This document shows positions 25,503 through 34,322 of a stretch of 64,000 nt of DNA, piece after piece; the stretch's first letter is position 1; each line of letters opens with the position of its first letter. Under the pieces are notes generated by a model, which saw nothing but the letters and a program-made list of their open reading frames with translations, was not told where the DNA came from and made no database searches. The translations under genes and the position numbers were made by a program. Source of the stretch: NZQO01 sp964639255 (GTDB taxonomy: Bacteria; Bacteroidota; Bacteroidia; Flavobacteriales; Flavobacteriaceae); assembly GCA_964639255.1 (NCBI GenBank), contig CAZXDP010000007.1, positions 10,492-74,491 of the forward strand. The letters are read 5' to 3'.

Positions 25503-27293
25503 TTAAATTTCCAAATCGAATTCTTTCCGAAGTTTCTCCAACAGCGGATTTACCTCCAATAGTTTCTCGTATTTTTCACGCGGGGTATAGGCGTAGCGCT
25601 TTACGGCTGTTTCGTTTACCTCGATGGAGAGATCGACCTCGTGGTTGTTCAAGACAGACCGCATGTGGGATAACAATTCGTGCTTGGCGCGCTCCACTTC
25701 CACCTTAATCGTACTATTGGGAAATTCGAGGTGTATCAAAGTGCCTTCCAGTTTTGGAATGCCCATGGTTAAATGCGATAGCAAATTGAACTGTCCGTCT
25801 GCCTCAACCTTCTTCGCATATTGGGCCCAAGCGGTACGCATTTCTTGCTCTGTAAAAGGTTCGGTGGGCAACACTTCCTCTACAGGTTGGTTGGCAACGA
25901 TTTCCTTTTGTATTTCTTGTTTTTTCTGGATGCTCTTGAGCGAAAGCGCAGAAACTCGCTTGGCATTGCGCTCTGCCAGTAGTTGGGGGCGTGCTGAAAC
26001 CGTTTCTTTCTCCTTGGGCGTTTCTTTATTTATCACTGGTTTCTTTAACAATCCCTCGTCCGGCGATTCGTCCTTCGATTGAGAAGATTGAACAGTTTTG
26101 TTTGTTGGAAGATTGGGTTGGGGTTCTTCCGCCAGGGCTACCGACTTTCCTTGATCTTCCTGCTTAAAATGTGATGGAGGAATAATGTAGCCCTTATTAT
26201 GGCCTATACGGTGGGAACGGTCATTTTTTTTTTCGCCCACCGAGGTAAGGGAAGCCAACTGCATTAAGCAAAGCTCGACCAACAGCCGTTGGTTGCGGCT
26301 GTTCTTGTACTTTAGGTCGCAAGTATTGGCGAGGTCTATGGCATCCACAAGAAACGGAAGGCTCGCTTTCTGGCTCTGATTGAAATACATGGTTTTTACC
26401 TGTTCGCCTACTTCGAGCAGCGCAATAGTTTCCTGTTGCTTGCACACCAGTAAATCTCTGAAGTGCGATGCTAGGCCCATAATGAAATGATGTCCGTCGA
26501 AGCCTTTCGCCAAAATATCATTGTACGCGAGCAGTGCTTGCGGGATATTGGCCTCTAGCAACAAATCGGTAATCTGGAAAAAATAGGTATAATCAAGAAC
26601 ATTCAGATTTTCGGTCACGGCTTCCCGGGTTAGGTTACTACCAGAAAAGCTCACTACCCTGTCGAAAATGGAGAGTGCGTCGCGTAAGGCGCCGTCTGCC
26701 TTTTGGGCGATGATGTGCAAGGCATCATCGTCTGCTGTAATGTTCTCGGCCGCCGCTACTTCAGCAAGATGCGCTTTAATATCTTGTACAGTTATTCTCC
26801 TAAAATCGAAAATTTGGCATCGAGAGAGAATGGTAGGGATAATCTTGTGCTTTTCGGTAGTAGCCAATATAAAAATGGCGTGCTTAGGGGGTTCTTCTAA
26901 GGTTTTCAAGAATGCATTAAAAGCTGCGGAAGAAAGCATATGCACCTCATCGATAATGTACACCTTATAGTTACCCACCTGTGGCGGTATGCGTACTTGA
27001 TCGATCAAGTTCCTGATGTCGTCTACCGAGTTGTTGGAAGCGGCATCGAGCTCAAAAATATTGAACGCGAAATCTTCGTCCTCACGCTCGGTACCATCTT
27101 GATTTATCTTTTTTGCCAAGATACGCGCACAGGTTGTTTTACCAACACCTCGAGGCCCCGTAAAAAGTAGCGCCTGTGCCAAATGATTGTTGGCAATAGC
27201 ATTGTCCAGCGTATTGGTAATAGCTTGCTGGCCCACCACGTCCTTGAATTTGGTGGGACGGTACTTTCTGGCCGATACGATAAAGTGTTCCAT
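25503..27293 (-). CDS. dnaX: DNA polymerase III subunit gamma/tau
   Basis: Clamp-loader ATPase of the replicative polymerase, 596 aa. N-terminal AAA+ domain with Walker A GPRGVGKTT (about 46-54), Walker B/DExH-like IIDEVHMLSS, and the SRC sensor ILSRCQIF. Between Walker A and ELDAASNNSVDDIR the usual zinc module (CGxCxxC) is absent and replaced by an acidic link (residues 64-77). The C-terminal part is low-complexity followed by a tau-like domain. No frameshift slippery site is obvious by eye. miaE follows 10 nt after the stop. Confidence 0.96.
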   Translation of the reverse strand: MEHFIVSARKYRPTKFKDVVGQQAITNTLDNAIANNHLAQALLFTGPRGVGKTTCARILAKKINQDGTEREDEDFAFNIFELDAASNNSVDDIRNLIDQVRIPPQVGNYKVYIIDEVHMLSSAAFNAFLKTLEEPPKHAIFILATTEKHKIIPTILSRCQIFDFRRITVQDIKAHLAEVAAAENITADDDALHIIAQKADGALRDALSIFDRVVSFSGSNLTREAVTENLNVLDYTYFFQITDLLLEANIPQALLAYNDILAKGFDGHHFIMGLASHFRDLLVCKQQETIALLEVGEQVKTMYFNQSQKASLPFLVDAIDLANTCDLKYKNSRNQRLLVELCLMQLASLTSVGEKKNDRSHRIGHNKGYIIPPSHFKQEDQGKSVALAEEPQPNLPTNKTVQSSQSKDESPDEGLLKKPVINKETPKEKETVSARPQLLAERNAKRVSALSLKSIQKKQEIQKEIVANQPVEEVLPTEPFTEQEMRTAWAQYAKKVEADGQFNLLSHLTMGIPKLEGTLIHLEFPNSTIKVEVERAKHELLSHMRSVLNNHEVDLSIEVNETAVKRYAYTPREKYEKLLEVNPLLEKLRKEFDLEI

Positions 27294-27350
27294 AGAAGAG
27301 AAACAAATATAACTATGCCGTTCAACTTTCAGAAAAATACGGGCAAGCTT

Positions 27351-27383
27351 TTTGCTGTATTTATTAACATTGAAGTACTTTTG
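27351..27383 (+). promoter_or_regulatory. Promoter of rnpB
   Basis: TTTG at 27351-27354, a 21-bp spacer and TACTTTTG at 27376-27383, an exact TTTG/TAnnTTTG match. The RNA 5' end deduced from pairing with the 3' end lies about 5 nt downstream. Confidence 0.7.
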
Positions 27384-27385
27384 CA

Positions 27386-27705
27386 GAAGCAGGCCACCTT
27401 ATCGCCGAGTTCGCCTTTGGGCAACTTGGAGGAAAGTCCGGACACCATAGGGAAGCATAGCGGCTAACGGCCGTCGCCCCGAACTCGTTTCGGGGTAGGA
27501 CCAGTGCAACAGAAAGGATGTACAGGTAATGCTGTAGTGAAATCAGGTAAACTCTATGCGGTGAAATGCCACGTAAACCTGCGCTTAAGGGTGCCCGCCC
27601 AATGCAGGAGGGTAGGCAGATAGAGCGTGCTGGTAACAGTACGCCGAGATAAATGATAAGGATCCGCCTTTGGCGGATACAGAATCCGGCTTATAGGCCT
27701 GCTTT
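27386..27705 (+). ncRNA. rnpB: RNase P RNA (bacterial type A)
   Basis: Catalytic RNA that trims the 5' end of tRNA precursors. Signature conserved regions are present: GAGGAAAGTCCGGACACC near 27429, ACAGAAA, GTAAACTC, the CGGTGAAATGCC segment and, near the 3' end, AGATAAATGATAAGG and ACAGAATCCGGCTTATAGG. The 5' AGCAGGCC (27388-27395) pairs with 3' GGCCTGCT (27696-27703) to form P1, then a T run acts as terminator. It fills the 414-base stretch between dnaX (divergent) and the next gene (convergent). Confidence 0.95.
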
Positions 27706-27707
27706 TT

Positions 27708-28085
27708 TTACTTCGCCAGTTGACTTTCAATCCAGGGATAACATTCTTCAAATGAATAAAAAACCTGAAACGGTCGTTTGTAAAAGGCCTTCTCGAACAA
27801 TGCTATGTCATAGCTTCTCCGCGAATAGCAAATTACGGCCATACCCTGTAATTGTATATATTCTTGGGAGCTTAGATAGCTAGTCGGGTTGACCGTATAA
27901 TCGTATTTCCTGTTGGAGACGTAAATAAAGGGTTCGTTTGCATAATGGGTATCAAAAACTTTGAAAAGCTCTTGCTTTTCTGGCATGTCGATCAAAATAC
28001 CCTCGTCTATGGTAGACACTATATATGAATCATAAAGTTCCAGACTCGCAAATTCGAGCCGGAGTTTTTCTTTGGGGAGTTTCAT
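27708..28085 (-). CDS. Small STAS/SpoIIAA-like protein, copy A
   Basis: 125-aa soluble protein of unknown function. It is a paralogue of the protein encoded at 42672-43043: the two align almost without gaps through EGI, the [SH]NRK/HRK...YxV[ND]P...Y core and the [KR]PFQxF signature near the C-terminus. The pattern resembles SpoIIAA-like/STAS folds, but no phosphorylatable Ser can be assigned with confidence. Its stop codon falls inside the rnpB terminator T run. It is 3 nt downstream of rsmD and probably co-transcribed with it. Confidence 0.65.
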   Translation of the reverse strand: MKLPKEKLRLEFASLELYDSYIVSTIDEGILIDMPEKQELFKVFDTHYANEPFIYVSNRKYDYTVNPTSYLSSQEYIQLQGMAVICYSRRSYDIALFEKAFYKRPFQVFYSFEECYPWIESQLAK

Positions 28086-28088
28086 GTG

Positions 28089-28625
28089 TTATTCTGAAAA
28101 AAAACTGAAGACGGAACTGCCGTATTTTCTAAATTCTTGAAAATGTTCCAGTTCAGATAAACTGGTATGTTTTCCGTGTTCAATAATAAGTATTCCATCT
28201 GTAGTTAGCAATTCCTTTTGAAATATTTTACTTACAATTTCGGTTAGTTGCTGAACGTCAAAATCATAGGGAGGATCTGCAAAAATAAGATCGAAGGGCG
28301 TGGTGGCGGTATCGAGAAATCGTAATACATCTGCCTTTATGGCCGTAATGGGAAAATTGAAATCGTTGCTAACCTTTTCCATAAATTGAATACAACCGTA
28401 ATGCGCATCTACCGCCGTAATGTGCGGGGCGCCGCGGGAGGCGAACTCATAACTTATGTTTCCCGTTCCGGCGAAGAGATCGAGCACGGTAAGGGTTTCG
28501 AGATCGTAGCGGTTACGCAGTATATTGAAAAGCCCTTCCTTGGCGAAATCGGTCGTTGGCCGCACGGGTAGATTTCTCGGGGCAATAAGCCTTCTTCCTT
28601 TATGTGTTCCTGAAATGATGCGCAT
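28089..28625 (-). CDS. rsmD: 16S rRNA (guanine966-N2)-methyltransferase
   Basis: SAM-dependent methyltransferase that modifies G966 of 16S rRNA. 178 aa: N-terminal MRIISGTHKGRRLIAP, SAM motif LDLFAGTGNISYEFASRG and the catalytic DPPYDF, all typical of RsmD. Its ATG overlaps the stop of the DUF3822 gene by one base (TAATG), giving translational coupling. Length is normal. Confidence 0.95.
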   Translation of the reverse strand: MRIISGTHKGRRLIAPRNLPVRPTTDFAKEGLFNILRNRYDLETLTVLDLFAGTGNISYEFASRGAPHITAVDAHYGCIQFMEKVSNDFNFPITAIKADVLRFLDTATTPFDLIFADPPYDFDVQQLTEIVSKIFQKELLTTDGILIIEHGKHTSLSELEHFQEFRKYGSSVFSFFSE

Positions 28626-29446
28626 TATAGGGTCAATTTTTGAACAAACTGTTCGTGTTGGGGAGTTTCCCCCAATTCTTTGGGAAGAGATTCATCTTCC
28701 CAGAATGAAAGATGTCGAATGTACCTGTAGGCGATGTTATAGAGATGGTCCCCTTCTTGTATCTCACCCAGTAGAAACGTTTCGATTGTTTCAGGATTCG
28801 TGCCCAGTTGCTCGAAGGTAAAGAGTACGTAATAGAGAAAATCTTCGGGCGTTTGAAAACTATAGCTATTGCAAAGCTGCAATGTGCCGTGCTTAAGCAA
28901 TACGAGGTTGAAAAATCCATCTTCGATATGCAAAAACGCCCGGTGGCGGTTGTTGTTTTTGTGCAAATCGAGCAAGTATGAAACTAGAAGGGTGGCCGAG
29001 TGATAGTACTCGAAACTACCGAACCTGTCAAAAAGATAATTGTTCAGGTTCATTAGTGGAATGTAAACCGTCACCATATCATGTTTTCCTACCGCCTCAT
29101 GGGCTACATAATCATTGCCCAGTAACTTAGAGTTGAACTTGAGGTAGTCGCTCGCTCTTTTTTCATCAAAAAGAACCGACGGTACCATAGTGTATACGTT
29201 GGTGGCATACAACAATGTAACTTTGTCAAAGTCATGCTGAAGTGCTTCCCAATTGTCGAGGCAGGTCTGAAGCGTTTCCTGAAGCTCTTCTGGTGTTCCA
29301 GAGCGGCCCAGGGATATCTTTTTCTGAAAATGTATGTGCCTATCTGGGGTATATACTAAAAAAGAAAGTCCGGTCAAAGAAACTTGAACGGACAGTCTTT
29401 TATGTGCTTGTGAAGAGTCGCTATTGGTTTTCGTTGGCTGAGTCAT
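28625..29446 (-). CDS. DUF3822 family protein
   Basis: 273-aa protein of the DUF3822 family, which is restricted to Bacteroidota and next to rsmD in many of them. N-terminal RLSVQVSLTGLSFLVYTPD and a middle segment FGSFEYYHSATLLVSYLLDLHK with HIEDGFFNLVLLK have the look of an actin-like (ASKHA/PilM-like) fold, but no nucleotide-binding residue can be assigned. Overlaps rsmD by one base and the upstream membrane-anchored gene by 26 bases. Function unknown. Confidence 0.8.
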   Translation of the reverse strand: MTQPTKTNSDSSQAHKRLSVQVSLTGLSFLVYTPDRHIHFQKKISLGRSGTPEELQETLQTCLDNWEALQHDFDKVTLLYATNVYTMVPSVLFDEKRASDYLKFNSKLLGNDYVAHEAVGKHDMVTVYIPLMNLNNYLFDRFGSFEYYHSATLLVSYLLDLHKNNNRHRAFLHIEDGFFNLVLLKHGTLQLCNSYSFQTPEDFLYYVLFTFEQLGTNPETIETFLLGEIQEGDHLYNIAYRYIRHLSFWEDESLPKELGETPQHEQFVQKLTL

Positions 29447-30095
29447 AAATTTTTGGCCAGTTACCAGAGGTGTTCACTTCGGTCATCGAGCCTACCGTCA
29501 AGGCTGGGCCATTTACCCCATCTACGGAAACTACTTGCTTTTCCTGTGCCAATAGATCTTTATCTTGGTCGTATAAAATTACATCCTTCGACACACGTGC
29601 TTCAAATACATCATACTGCTTGTCGTTTTTGGTGATTTTACCAGCCCGTAATTGAATTTTCTCGTCAACTCCTTGTATGGGGATGTTCATCATCGTTTTG
29701 TACCTATCAGTTCCTTGGTACAAACTGTCCTTAACAGGGGTAAAACCTAGTGTGTCTATTACGATAGACTCAATGTAGTAACCACCTTCCTGGGGATCCA
29801 GACCATAGGCACGGTTCTTTTCAACGTCGGCATAACTGGTATCGCGACGTGCCGTAATGGCGAATTTTGCGGTGTCGATAAATGCGATAAGGCTGTCGAA
29901 GCTTCCGGTAAAAGTTCCGGCAATTTCTTGATGGGCCAATTCAGCAGCGCGTATGTCCTTTAACTTTTTGATTACCTTTGCGTATCTAACTTCCTTCTCT
30001 TCGTTAAATTCTACAGGGCCCACTACGGAATCGTAAAGTTTATAGCCAAGAAAGATGATAATCACCCAAAGCACTAACTGAAGTATAATTTTCAT
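29421..30095 (-). CDS. Membrane-anchored protein of unknown function
   Basis: 224-aa protein with one N-terminal membrane helix (residues 4-20, ILQLVLWVIIIFLGYKL) and a soluble periplasmic part. The segment following the anchor (KLKDIRAAELAHQEIAGTFTGS) recalls the helix and loop of pilin-like proteins. No enzyme motif seen. The 26-base overlap with DUF3822 suggests the two act together, perhaps as an envelope assembly pair, but this is inference. It heads the rsmD transcription unit, with 126 nt to the divergent helicase gene. Confidence 0.65.
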   Translation of the reverse strand: MKIILQLVLWVIIIFLGYKLYDSVVGPVEFNEEKEVRYAKVIKKLKDIRAAELAHQEIAGTFTGSFDSLIAFIDTAKFAITARRDTSYADVEKNRAYGLDPQEGGYYIESIVIDTLGFTPVKDSLYQGTDRYKTMMNIPIQGVDEKIQLRAGKITKNDKQYDVFEARVSKDVILYDQDKDLLAQEKQVVSVDGVNGPALTVGSMTEVNTSGNWPKIYDSANENQ

Positions 30096-30221
30096 TTGTG
30101 GTTGTTTATAGTTTTATATACTGTTAAGGTCCGTCGCAAATCTACAATTTTTTTTTGTTCGTAAAAGTATAATCCGAAAAAATCATGGCTATCTTTAGCC
30201 CCGCAAGTGCTCATCTACACT

Positions 30222-31652
30222 ATGGAACCTTCCCGATTTTACAGCATATTACAACACGATTTTCCGTTTACCGCCACAGAAAAACAGGCGGTTACCTTGC
30301 AATTGCTCTCTAAGTTTGTCCTGGCTCACAGCAATGATGAAATCTTTCTTTTAAAGGGATATGCCGGTACAGGAAAGACAACCATAGTTGGTGCCCTTGT
30401 GAAAAACCTCTGGAAAATTAAGGCATCGGCGGTACTATTGGCGCCAACGGGCCGTGCGGCTAAGGTAATAAGCAATTATAGCAATAAAGAAGCCTTTACC
30501 ATACACAAAAAGATATATTATCCTAAGAGCCAAAAGGGTGGGGGCGTTTCCTTCACGCTTCAAAAAAACAAGCATCGGAATGCACTGTTCATTGTAGATG
30601 AGGCATCTATGATACCAGACATCAATCAAGACGCCAAGCTATTTGAGAACGGTTCCCTTCTGGACGACTTGATTCATTATGTATACAGCGGCCATAACTG
30701 CAAGTTGCTACTCATAGGGGATACCGCACAATTACCGCCGGTAAAGTTGGATATTAGTCCGGCATTGGACCGCACCCTACTGGAAAACCATTATCATAAA
30801 AAGGTTATTAGTATCGAGCTCGACGAAGTAGTACGGCAACAACAAGATAGTGGGATACTCTATAATGCAACAAAATTGAGACAGTGCCTGGACGATGGAT
30901 TTTACGAATCGTTCAAATTTTCACAAGAAACCTTTCCCGAAGTTATACGCCCTGAAGATGGAATGGAGTTAATGGACGCCATTAACGAATCCTATTCAAC
31001 CTTAGGTAACGAAGGAGCTGTCATTATCGTACGGTCTAACAAGCGCGCCAACCTCTACAACCAAAATATTAGAAGCCGCATCCTGTTTAATGAGGAAGAG
31101 CTTTCACCGGGCGATCACCTTATGGTGGTAAAGAATAACTATTTTTGGATCAAACCCCGTACCGAGGCAGGCTTTATCGCTAATGGCGATATAATTGAGG
31201 TACTGGAGATTTTCAATTTCAAGGACTTGTACGGTTTCCGTTTTGCCGAGGTTCTTGTTCAAATGGTCGACTATCCGAAAATGAAACCTTTTGAAACGGT
31301 GTTGCTACTCGATACACTTACTTCAGAGACCTCCTCGCTCTCCTATGATGATTCCGATAAATTATATCAGGAAGTCAAAAAAGACTATGCGGCCGAAAAA
31401 TCGAACTACAAAAAATTCCTCGCCATTAAGAATAACAAATATTTCAATGCGCTTCAGGTTAAATTCTCGTATGCCATCACCTGTCACAAATCGCAAGGTG
31501 GGCAATGGGACACCGTTTTTGTTGAACAGCCTTACTTGCCAAACGGCATCGATAGGGAATATTTAAGATGGCTTTACACGGCCATTACCCGCGCCAAGGA
31601 AAAACTATACCTTATAGGGTTTAAGAATGAGTTTTTTGAAGAGTCCTTGTAA
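30222..31652 (+). CDS. RecD-like ATP-dependent DNA helicase
   Basis: 476-aa SF1 helicase. Motifs in order: Walker A GYAGTGKTTIVGAL (about residues 45-58), Walker B FIVDEASMI, GDTAQLPPV (motif III), and C-terminal TCHKSQGGQWDTVF and YTAITRAKEKLYLIG (motifs V and VI). These match RecD2/UvrD-like helicases, without RecD-type N-terminal domains. A GTG at 30207 is in frame, but the ATG at 30222 is preferred. It stands alone, so it is not part of a RecBCD operon. Role in repair is inferred. Confidence 0.87.
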   Translation: MEPSRFYSILQHDFPFTATEKQAVTLQLLSKFVLAHSNDEIFLLKGYAGTGKTTIVGALVKNLWKIKASAVLLAPTGRAAKVISNYSNKEAFTIHKKIYYPKSQKGGGVSFTLQKNKHRNALFIVDEASMIPDINQDAKLFENGSLLDDLIHYVYSGHNCKLLLIGDTAQLPPVKLDISPALDRTLLENHYHKKVISIELDEVVRQQQDSGILYNATKLRQCLDDGFYESFKFSQETFPEVIRPEDGMELMDAINESYSTLGNEGAVIIVRSNKRANLYNQNIRSRILFNEEELSPGDHLMVVKNNYFWIKPRTEAGFIANGDIIEVLEIFNFKDLYGFRFAEVLVQMVDYPKMKPFETVLLLDTLTSETSSLSYDDSDKLYQEVKKDYAAEKSNYKKFLAIKNNKYFNALQVKFSYAITCHKSQGGQWDTVFVEQPYLPNGIDREYLRWLYTAITRAKEKLYLIGFKNEFFEESL

Positions 31653-31721
31653 ACCTTTGGGAAATTGTGGCATCTTTTAGGAAATAAAAAAGCCCCCAGT
31701 AGCTAAACCGCATAATTCTAT

Positions 31722-31729
31722 TATTTTTG
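31722..31729 (+). promoter_or_regulatory. Candidate -7 element before the kdsB-like fusion
   Basis: TATTTTTG fits TAnnTTTG and would give a leader of about 20 nt. No clear -33 TTTG is at the right spacing. Confidence 0.45.
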
Positions 31730-31752
31730 AACCCACTAAAACTATATCTATT

Positions 31753-33582
31753 TTGAAGATTATCGCTATGATTCCAGCGCGGTATGGCGCCTCCCGATTT
31801 CCGGGGAAACTCATGCAGGACCTAGGGGGGAAGCCCGTTATTGTTAGAACCTACGAAGCCGCAAAAGCGACGCAACTCTTCGACGAAGTATACGTGGTAA
31901 CCGATAGCGAGGTAATTTTTAACGAAATCGAAGCACAAGGCGGCCTTGCCATTATGAGCCAGAAAGAACACGATTGCGGTAGCGACCGTATTGCCGAAGC
32001 CGTTGAAAATATGGATGTGGATATTGTGGTGAACGTTCAGGGCGACGAACCTTTTACAAGTAAGGAAGGACTCGAGCAGGTGCTGCGCGTATTTGATGGG
32101 CTCGATGCCGAAAAGATCGATTTGGCCTCACTAATGACCGAAATCCACGATTGGAAGGAAATTAGCGATCCCAATTGCGTGAAAGTAATTGTAGATAAGG
32201 ACAGCTTTGCAATGTACTTTAGCCGATCGCCCATACCTTATCCACGTGATAAAAATACAGCAGTGCAATACTACAAGCACAAAGGAATCTATGCTTTTAG
32301 AAAGCAGGCGTTGATGGACTTCTACCGCCTGCCCATGCGTGCTATGGAAGCTGCTGAAAAAATAGAGTGCATACGTTATTTGGAATATGGGAAAAATATA
32401 AAAATGGCGATATCGAATACCCAAGGTATTGAGATAGACACGCCAGAAGACTTGGTTCGGGCCAATAAGTTGCTGAAGGAAAATAAGAAAGAAGCTATAA
32501 ACAACCGTTACCGAAATTTTCCTATGGTGCCCAAAGTCGTTTTTGGTGCTGGCAGTTTCGACCAACTTGCCTCCATACTGGCCCCACAGCGAAAAGACAA
32601 GGCTCCCTTCATCTATTTGGTGGATGAGATTTTCAGGGATTCTTCAGAAATTATAGATAGAATTCACCTTCGATTTAATGACAAGTTGCTGTTTATATCG
32701 GCCGATGAGGAACCTAAGACAACGCAAGTAGATAAAATCGTTAAGGATATTAAATCTGAATTCACCTATAAGCCCTCTGGCATAATAGGAATAGGCGGGG
32801 GTACTATTCTGGATTTGGCAAAAGCCGTGTCCATTCTACTTACTAATAAGGGTAGTGCTGCCGACTACCAAGGGTGGGATCTTGTAGAGAACAAGGCCGT
32901 TTATCACGTAGGTATACCAACCATTTCGGGTACGGGAGCCGAAGTGTCTCGCACAACGGTATTGACCGGACCGGTAAAAAAACTGGGAATCAATAGTGAC
33001 TACACTCCGTTCGACCAAGTTATCTTAGATCCAGAGCTTACCCTCGGAGTGCCAAGGAATCAATGGTTCTATACCGGCATGGATTGCTTCATTCATTGTG
33101 TGGAATCATTAAATGGAACCTTTTTAAACGCTTTTAGCCAAAGTTATGGCGAGAAGGCTTACGATTTGTGCCGTGAAATTTTTGTAACAGGAAATTTAAG
33201 TGATGAAGAAGCACGCGCCAAGTTAATGATGGCATCTTGGCACGGTGGTATGAGCATCGCCTATTCGCAGGTAGGGGTGGCTCACGCTATGAGCTACGGA
33301 CTCTCGTATGTGCTGGGTACCAAACACGGTATAGGAAACTGCATCGTGTTCAATCATTTGGAGGAGTTCTATCCAGACGATGTCGCTCTTTTCAAGAGAA
33401 TGGTCAAAGAGCATAACATCGATATTCCCAAAGGCCTCTGCAAGGACCTTCCCGAAGAGGACATCGATACCATGATTGCAATTTCGCTAAGCCTTGTACC
33501 GCTTTGGGAAAATGCCCTGGGCGAACAATGGGAGGAGATTATGACGACTGATAAGCTGCGCACGCTCTATCGCCAAATGTAA
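31753..33582 (+). CDS. kdsB: KdsB / KdnB-like fusion: CMP-Kdo synthetase + iron-type alcohol dehydrogenase
   Basis: 609-aa two-domain protein. Residues 1-245 are KdsB ([45 protein letters not shown]), which activates Kdo or 8-amino-Kdo with CTP. Residues about 255-609 are an iron-dependent alcohol dehydrogenase with NAD motif [13 protein letters not shown] and metal ligands in [19 protein letters not shown] and GTKHGIGN. That domain resembles KdnB, which oxidises Kdo at C8 for 8-amino-Kdo synthesis in Shewanella. The start is TTG; the next ATG (31768) would remove the first strand. No frameshift at the junction. No KdnA-like aminotransferase is in the window. Confidence 0.85.
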   Translation: MKIIAMIPARYGASRFPGKLMQDLGGKPVIVRTYEAAKATQLFDEVYVVTDSEVIFNEIEAQGGLAIMSQKEHDCGSDRIAEAVENMDVDIVVNVQGDEPFTSKEGLEQVLRVFDGLDAEKIDLASLMTEIHDWKEISDPNCVKVIVDKDSFAMYFSRSPIPYPRDKNTAVQYYKHKGIYAFRKQALMDFYRLPMRAMEAAEKIECIRYLEYGKNIKMAISNTQGIEIDTPEDLVRANKLLKENKKEAINNRYRNFPMVPKVVFGAGSFDQLASILAPQRKDKAPFIYLVDEIFRDSSEIIDRIHLRFNDKLLFISADEEPKTTQVDKIVKDIKSEFTYKPSGIIGIGGGTILDLAKAVSILLTNKGSAADYQGWDLVENKAVYHVGIPTISGTGAEVSRTTVLTGPVKKLGINSDYTPFDQVILDPELTLGVPRNQWFYTGMDCFIHCVESLNGTFLNAFSQSYGEKAYDLCREIFVTGNLSDEEARAKLMMASWHGGMSIAYSQVGVAHAMSYGLSYVLGTKHGIGNCIVFNHLEEFYPDDVALFKRMVKEHNIDIPKGLCKDLPEEDIDTMIAISLSLVPLWENALGEQWEEIMTTDKLRTLYRQM

Positions 33583-33592
33583 AACACCCGCT

Positions 33593-34129
33593 ATGGGAAT
33601 TTCAGAATGGATATTTACACGGCTCTTGGGCTGGCGCATCGAAAGATCGTTCGATGCGAACATCAAAAAAGCGGTGGTCATTGTAGTGCCGCATACCAGT
33701 TGGCATGATTTCTATGTGGGAGCGTTTTCGCGCAGTATATTGAAAACTGAAATTAACTATGTTGCCAAAAAAGAGCTTTTCAAACCTCCATTTGGCTGGT
33801 ATTTCAAATGGATGGGAGGAGCACCTTTAGATCGTACTCCCGGACAAAACAAAGTGGATGCCATTGCACAGCTCTTTGCGCAAAAAGATGAATTTCGATT
33901 GGCCATCGCCCCCGAGGGTACCCGAAAAAAAGTAACGCAATGGAAGACCGGGTTCTATTACATTGCCCTCAATGCCGAGGTGCCCATCTACCCCGTCGCA
34001 TTCGATTACCGCTCGAAAACAGTATTTATAAACCCACCCTTTTTCCCCTCAGGAAACTTGGAGCACGACCTTCAGCAGCTCAAGCAGTATTACAAGAATA
34101 TTCAAGGTAAGGTGCCACAGTATTCATAA
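33593..34129 (+). CDS. Lysophospholipid acyltransferase (PlsC-like)
   Basis: 178-aa short acyltransferase. HTSWHD (His34, Asp39) is the HX4D catalytic motif and PEGTR near residue 106 is the glycerophosphate-binding motif. It lies 10 nt after the KdsB-KdnB-like gene and is probably co-transcribed. The substrate is not certain: 1-acyl-glycerol-3-phosphate or another acyl acceptor of membrane or lipid A metabolism are both possible. It lacks a transmembrane helix that I can see. Confidence 0.85.
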   Translation: MGISEWIFTRLLGWRIERSFDANIKKAVVIVVPHTSWHDFYVGAFSRSILKTEINYVAKKELFKPPFGWYFKWMGGAPLDRTPGQNKVDAIAQLFAQKDEFRLAIAPEGTRKKVTQWKTGFYYIALNAEVPIYPVAFDYRSKTVFINPPFFPSGNLEHDLQQLKQYYKNIQGKVPQYS

Positions 34130-34322
34130 ATTTATTATTCCTCATATAAATACGACTTAACATTCTTTTAGCCAAAGAATCTGTTAATTTCAAAAGTTCT
34201 TTCGGAAGTTAATCGGTTGATAATCAAATTACGGTGGTTAAACTATCGTTAATTCTAGCTTATTCGAAACAATAGAACTGGGTTTGCTGCGTATCTATGG
34301 TGAAAACAAAACACACAAACCT

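Noticed and set aside
31690..31720. Terminator after the RecD-like helicase
   Set aside because: AAAAAAGCCCCCAG has no matching GGGGGC arm or T run downstream.
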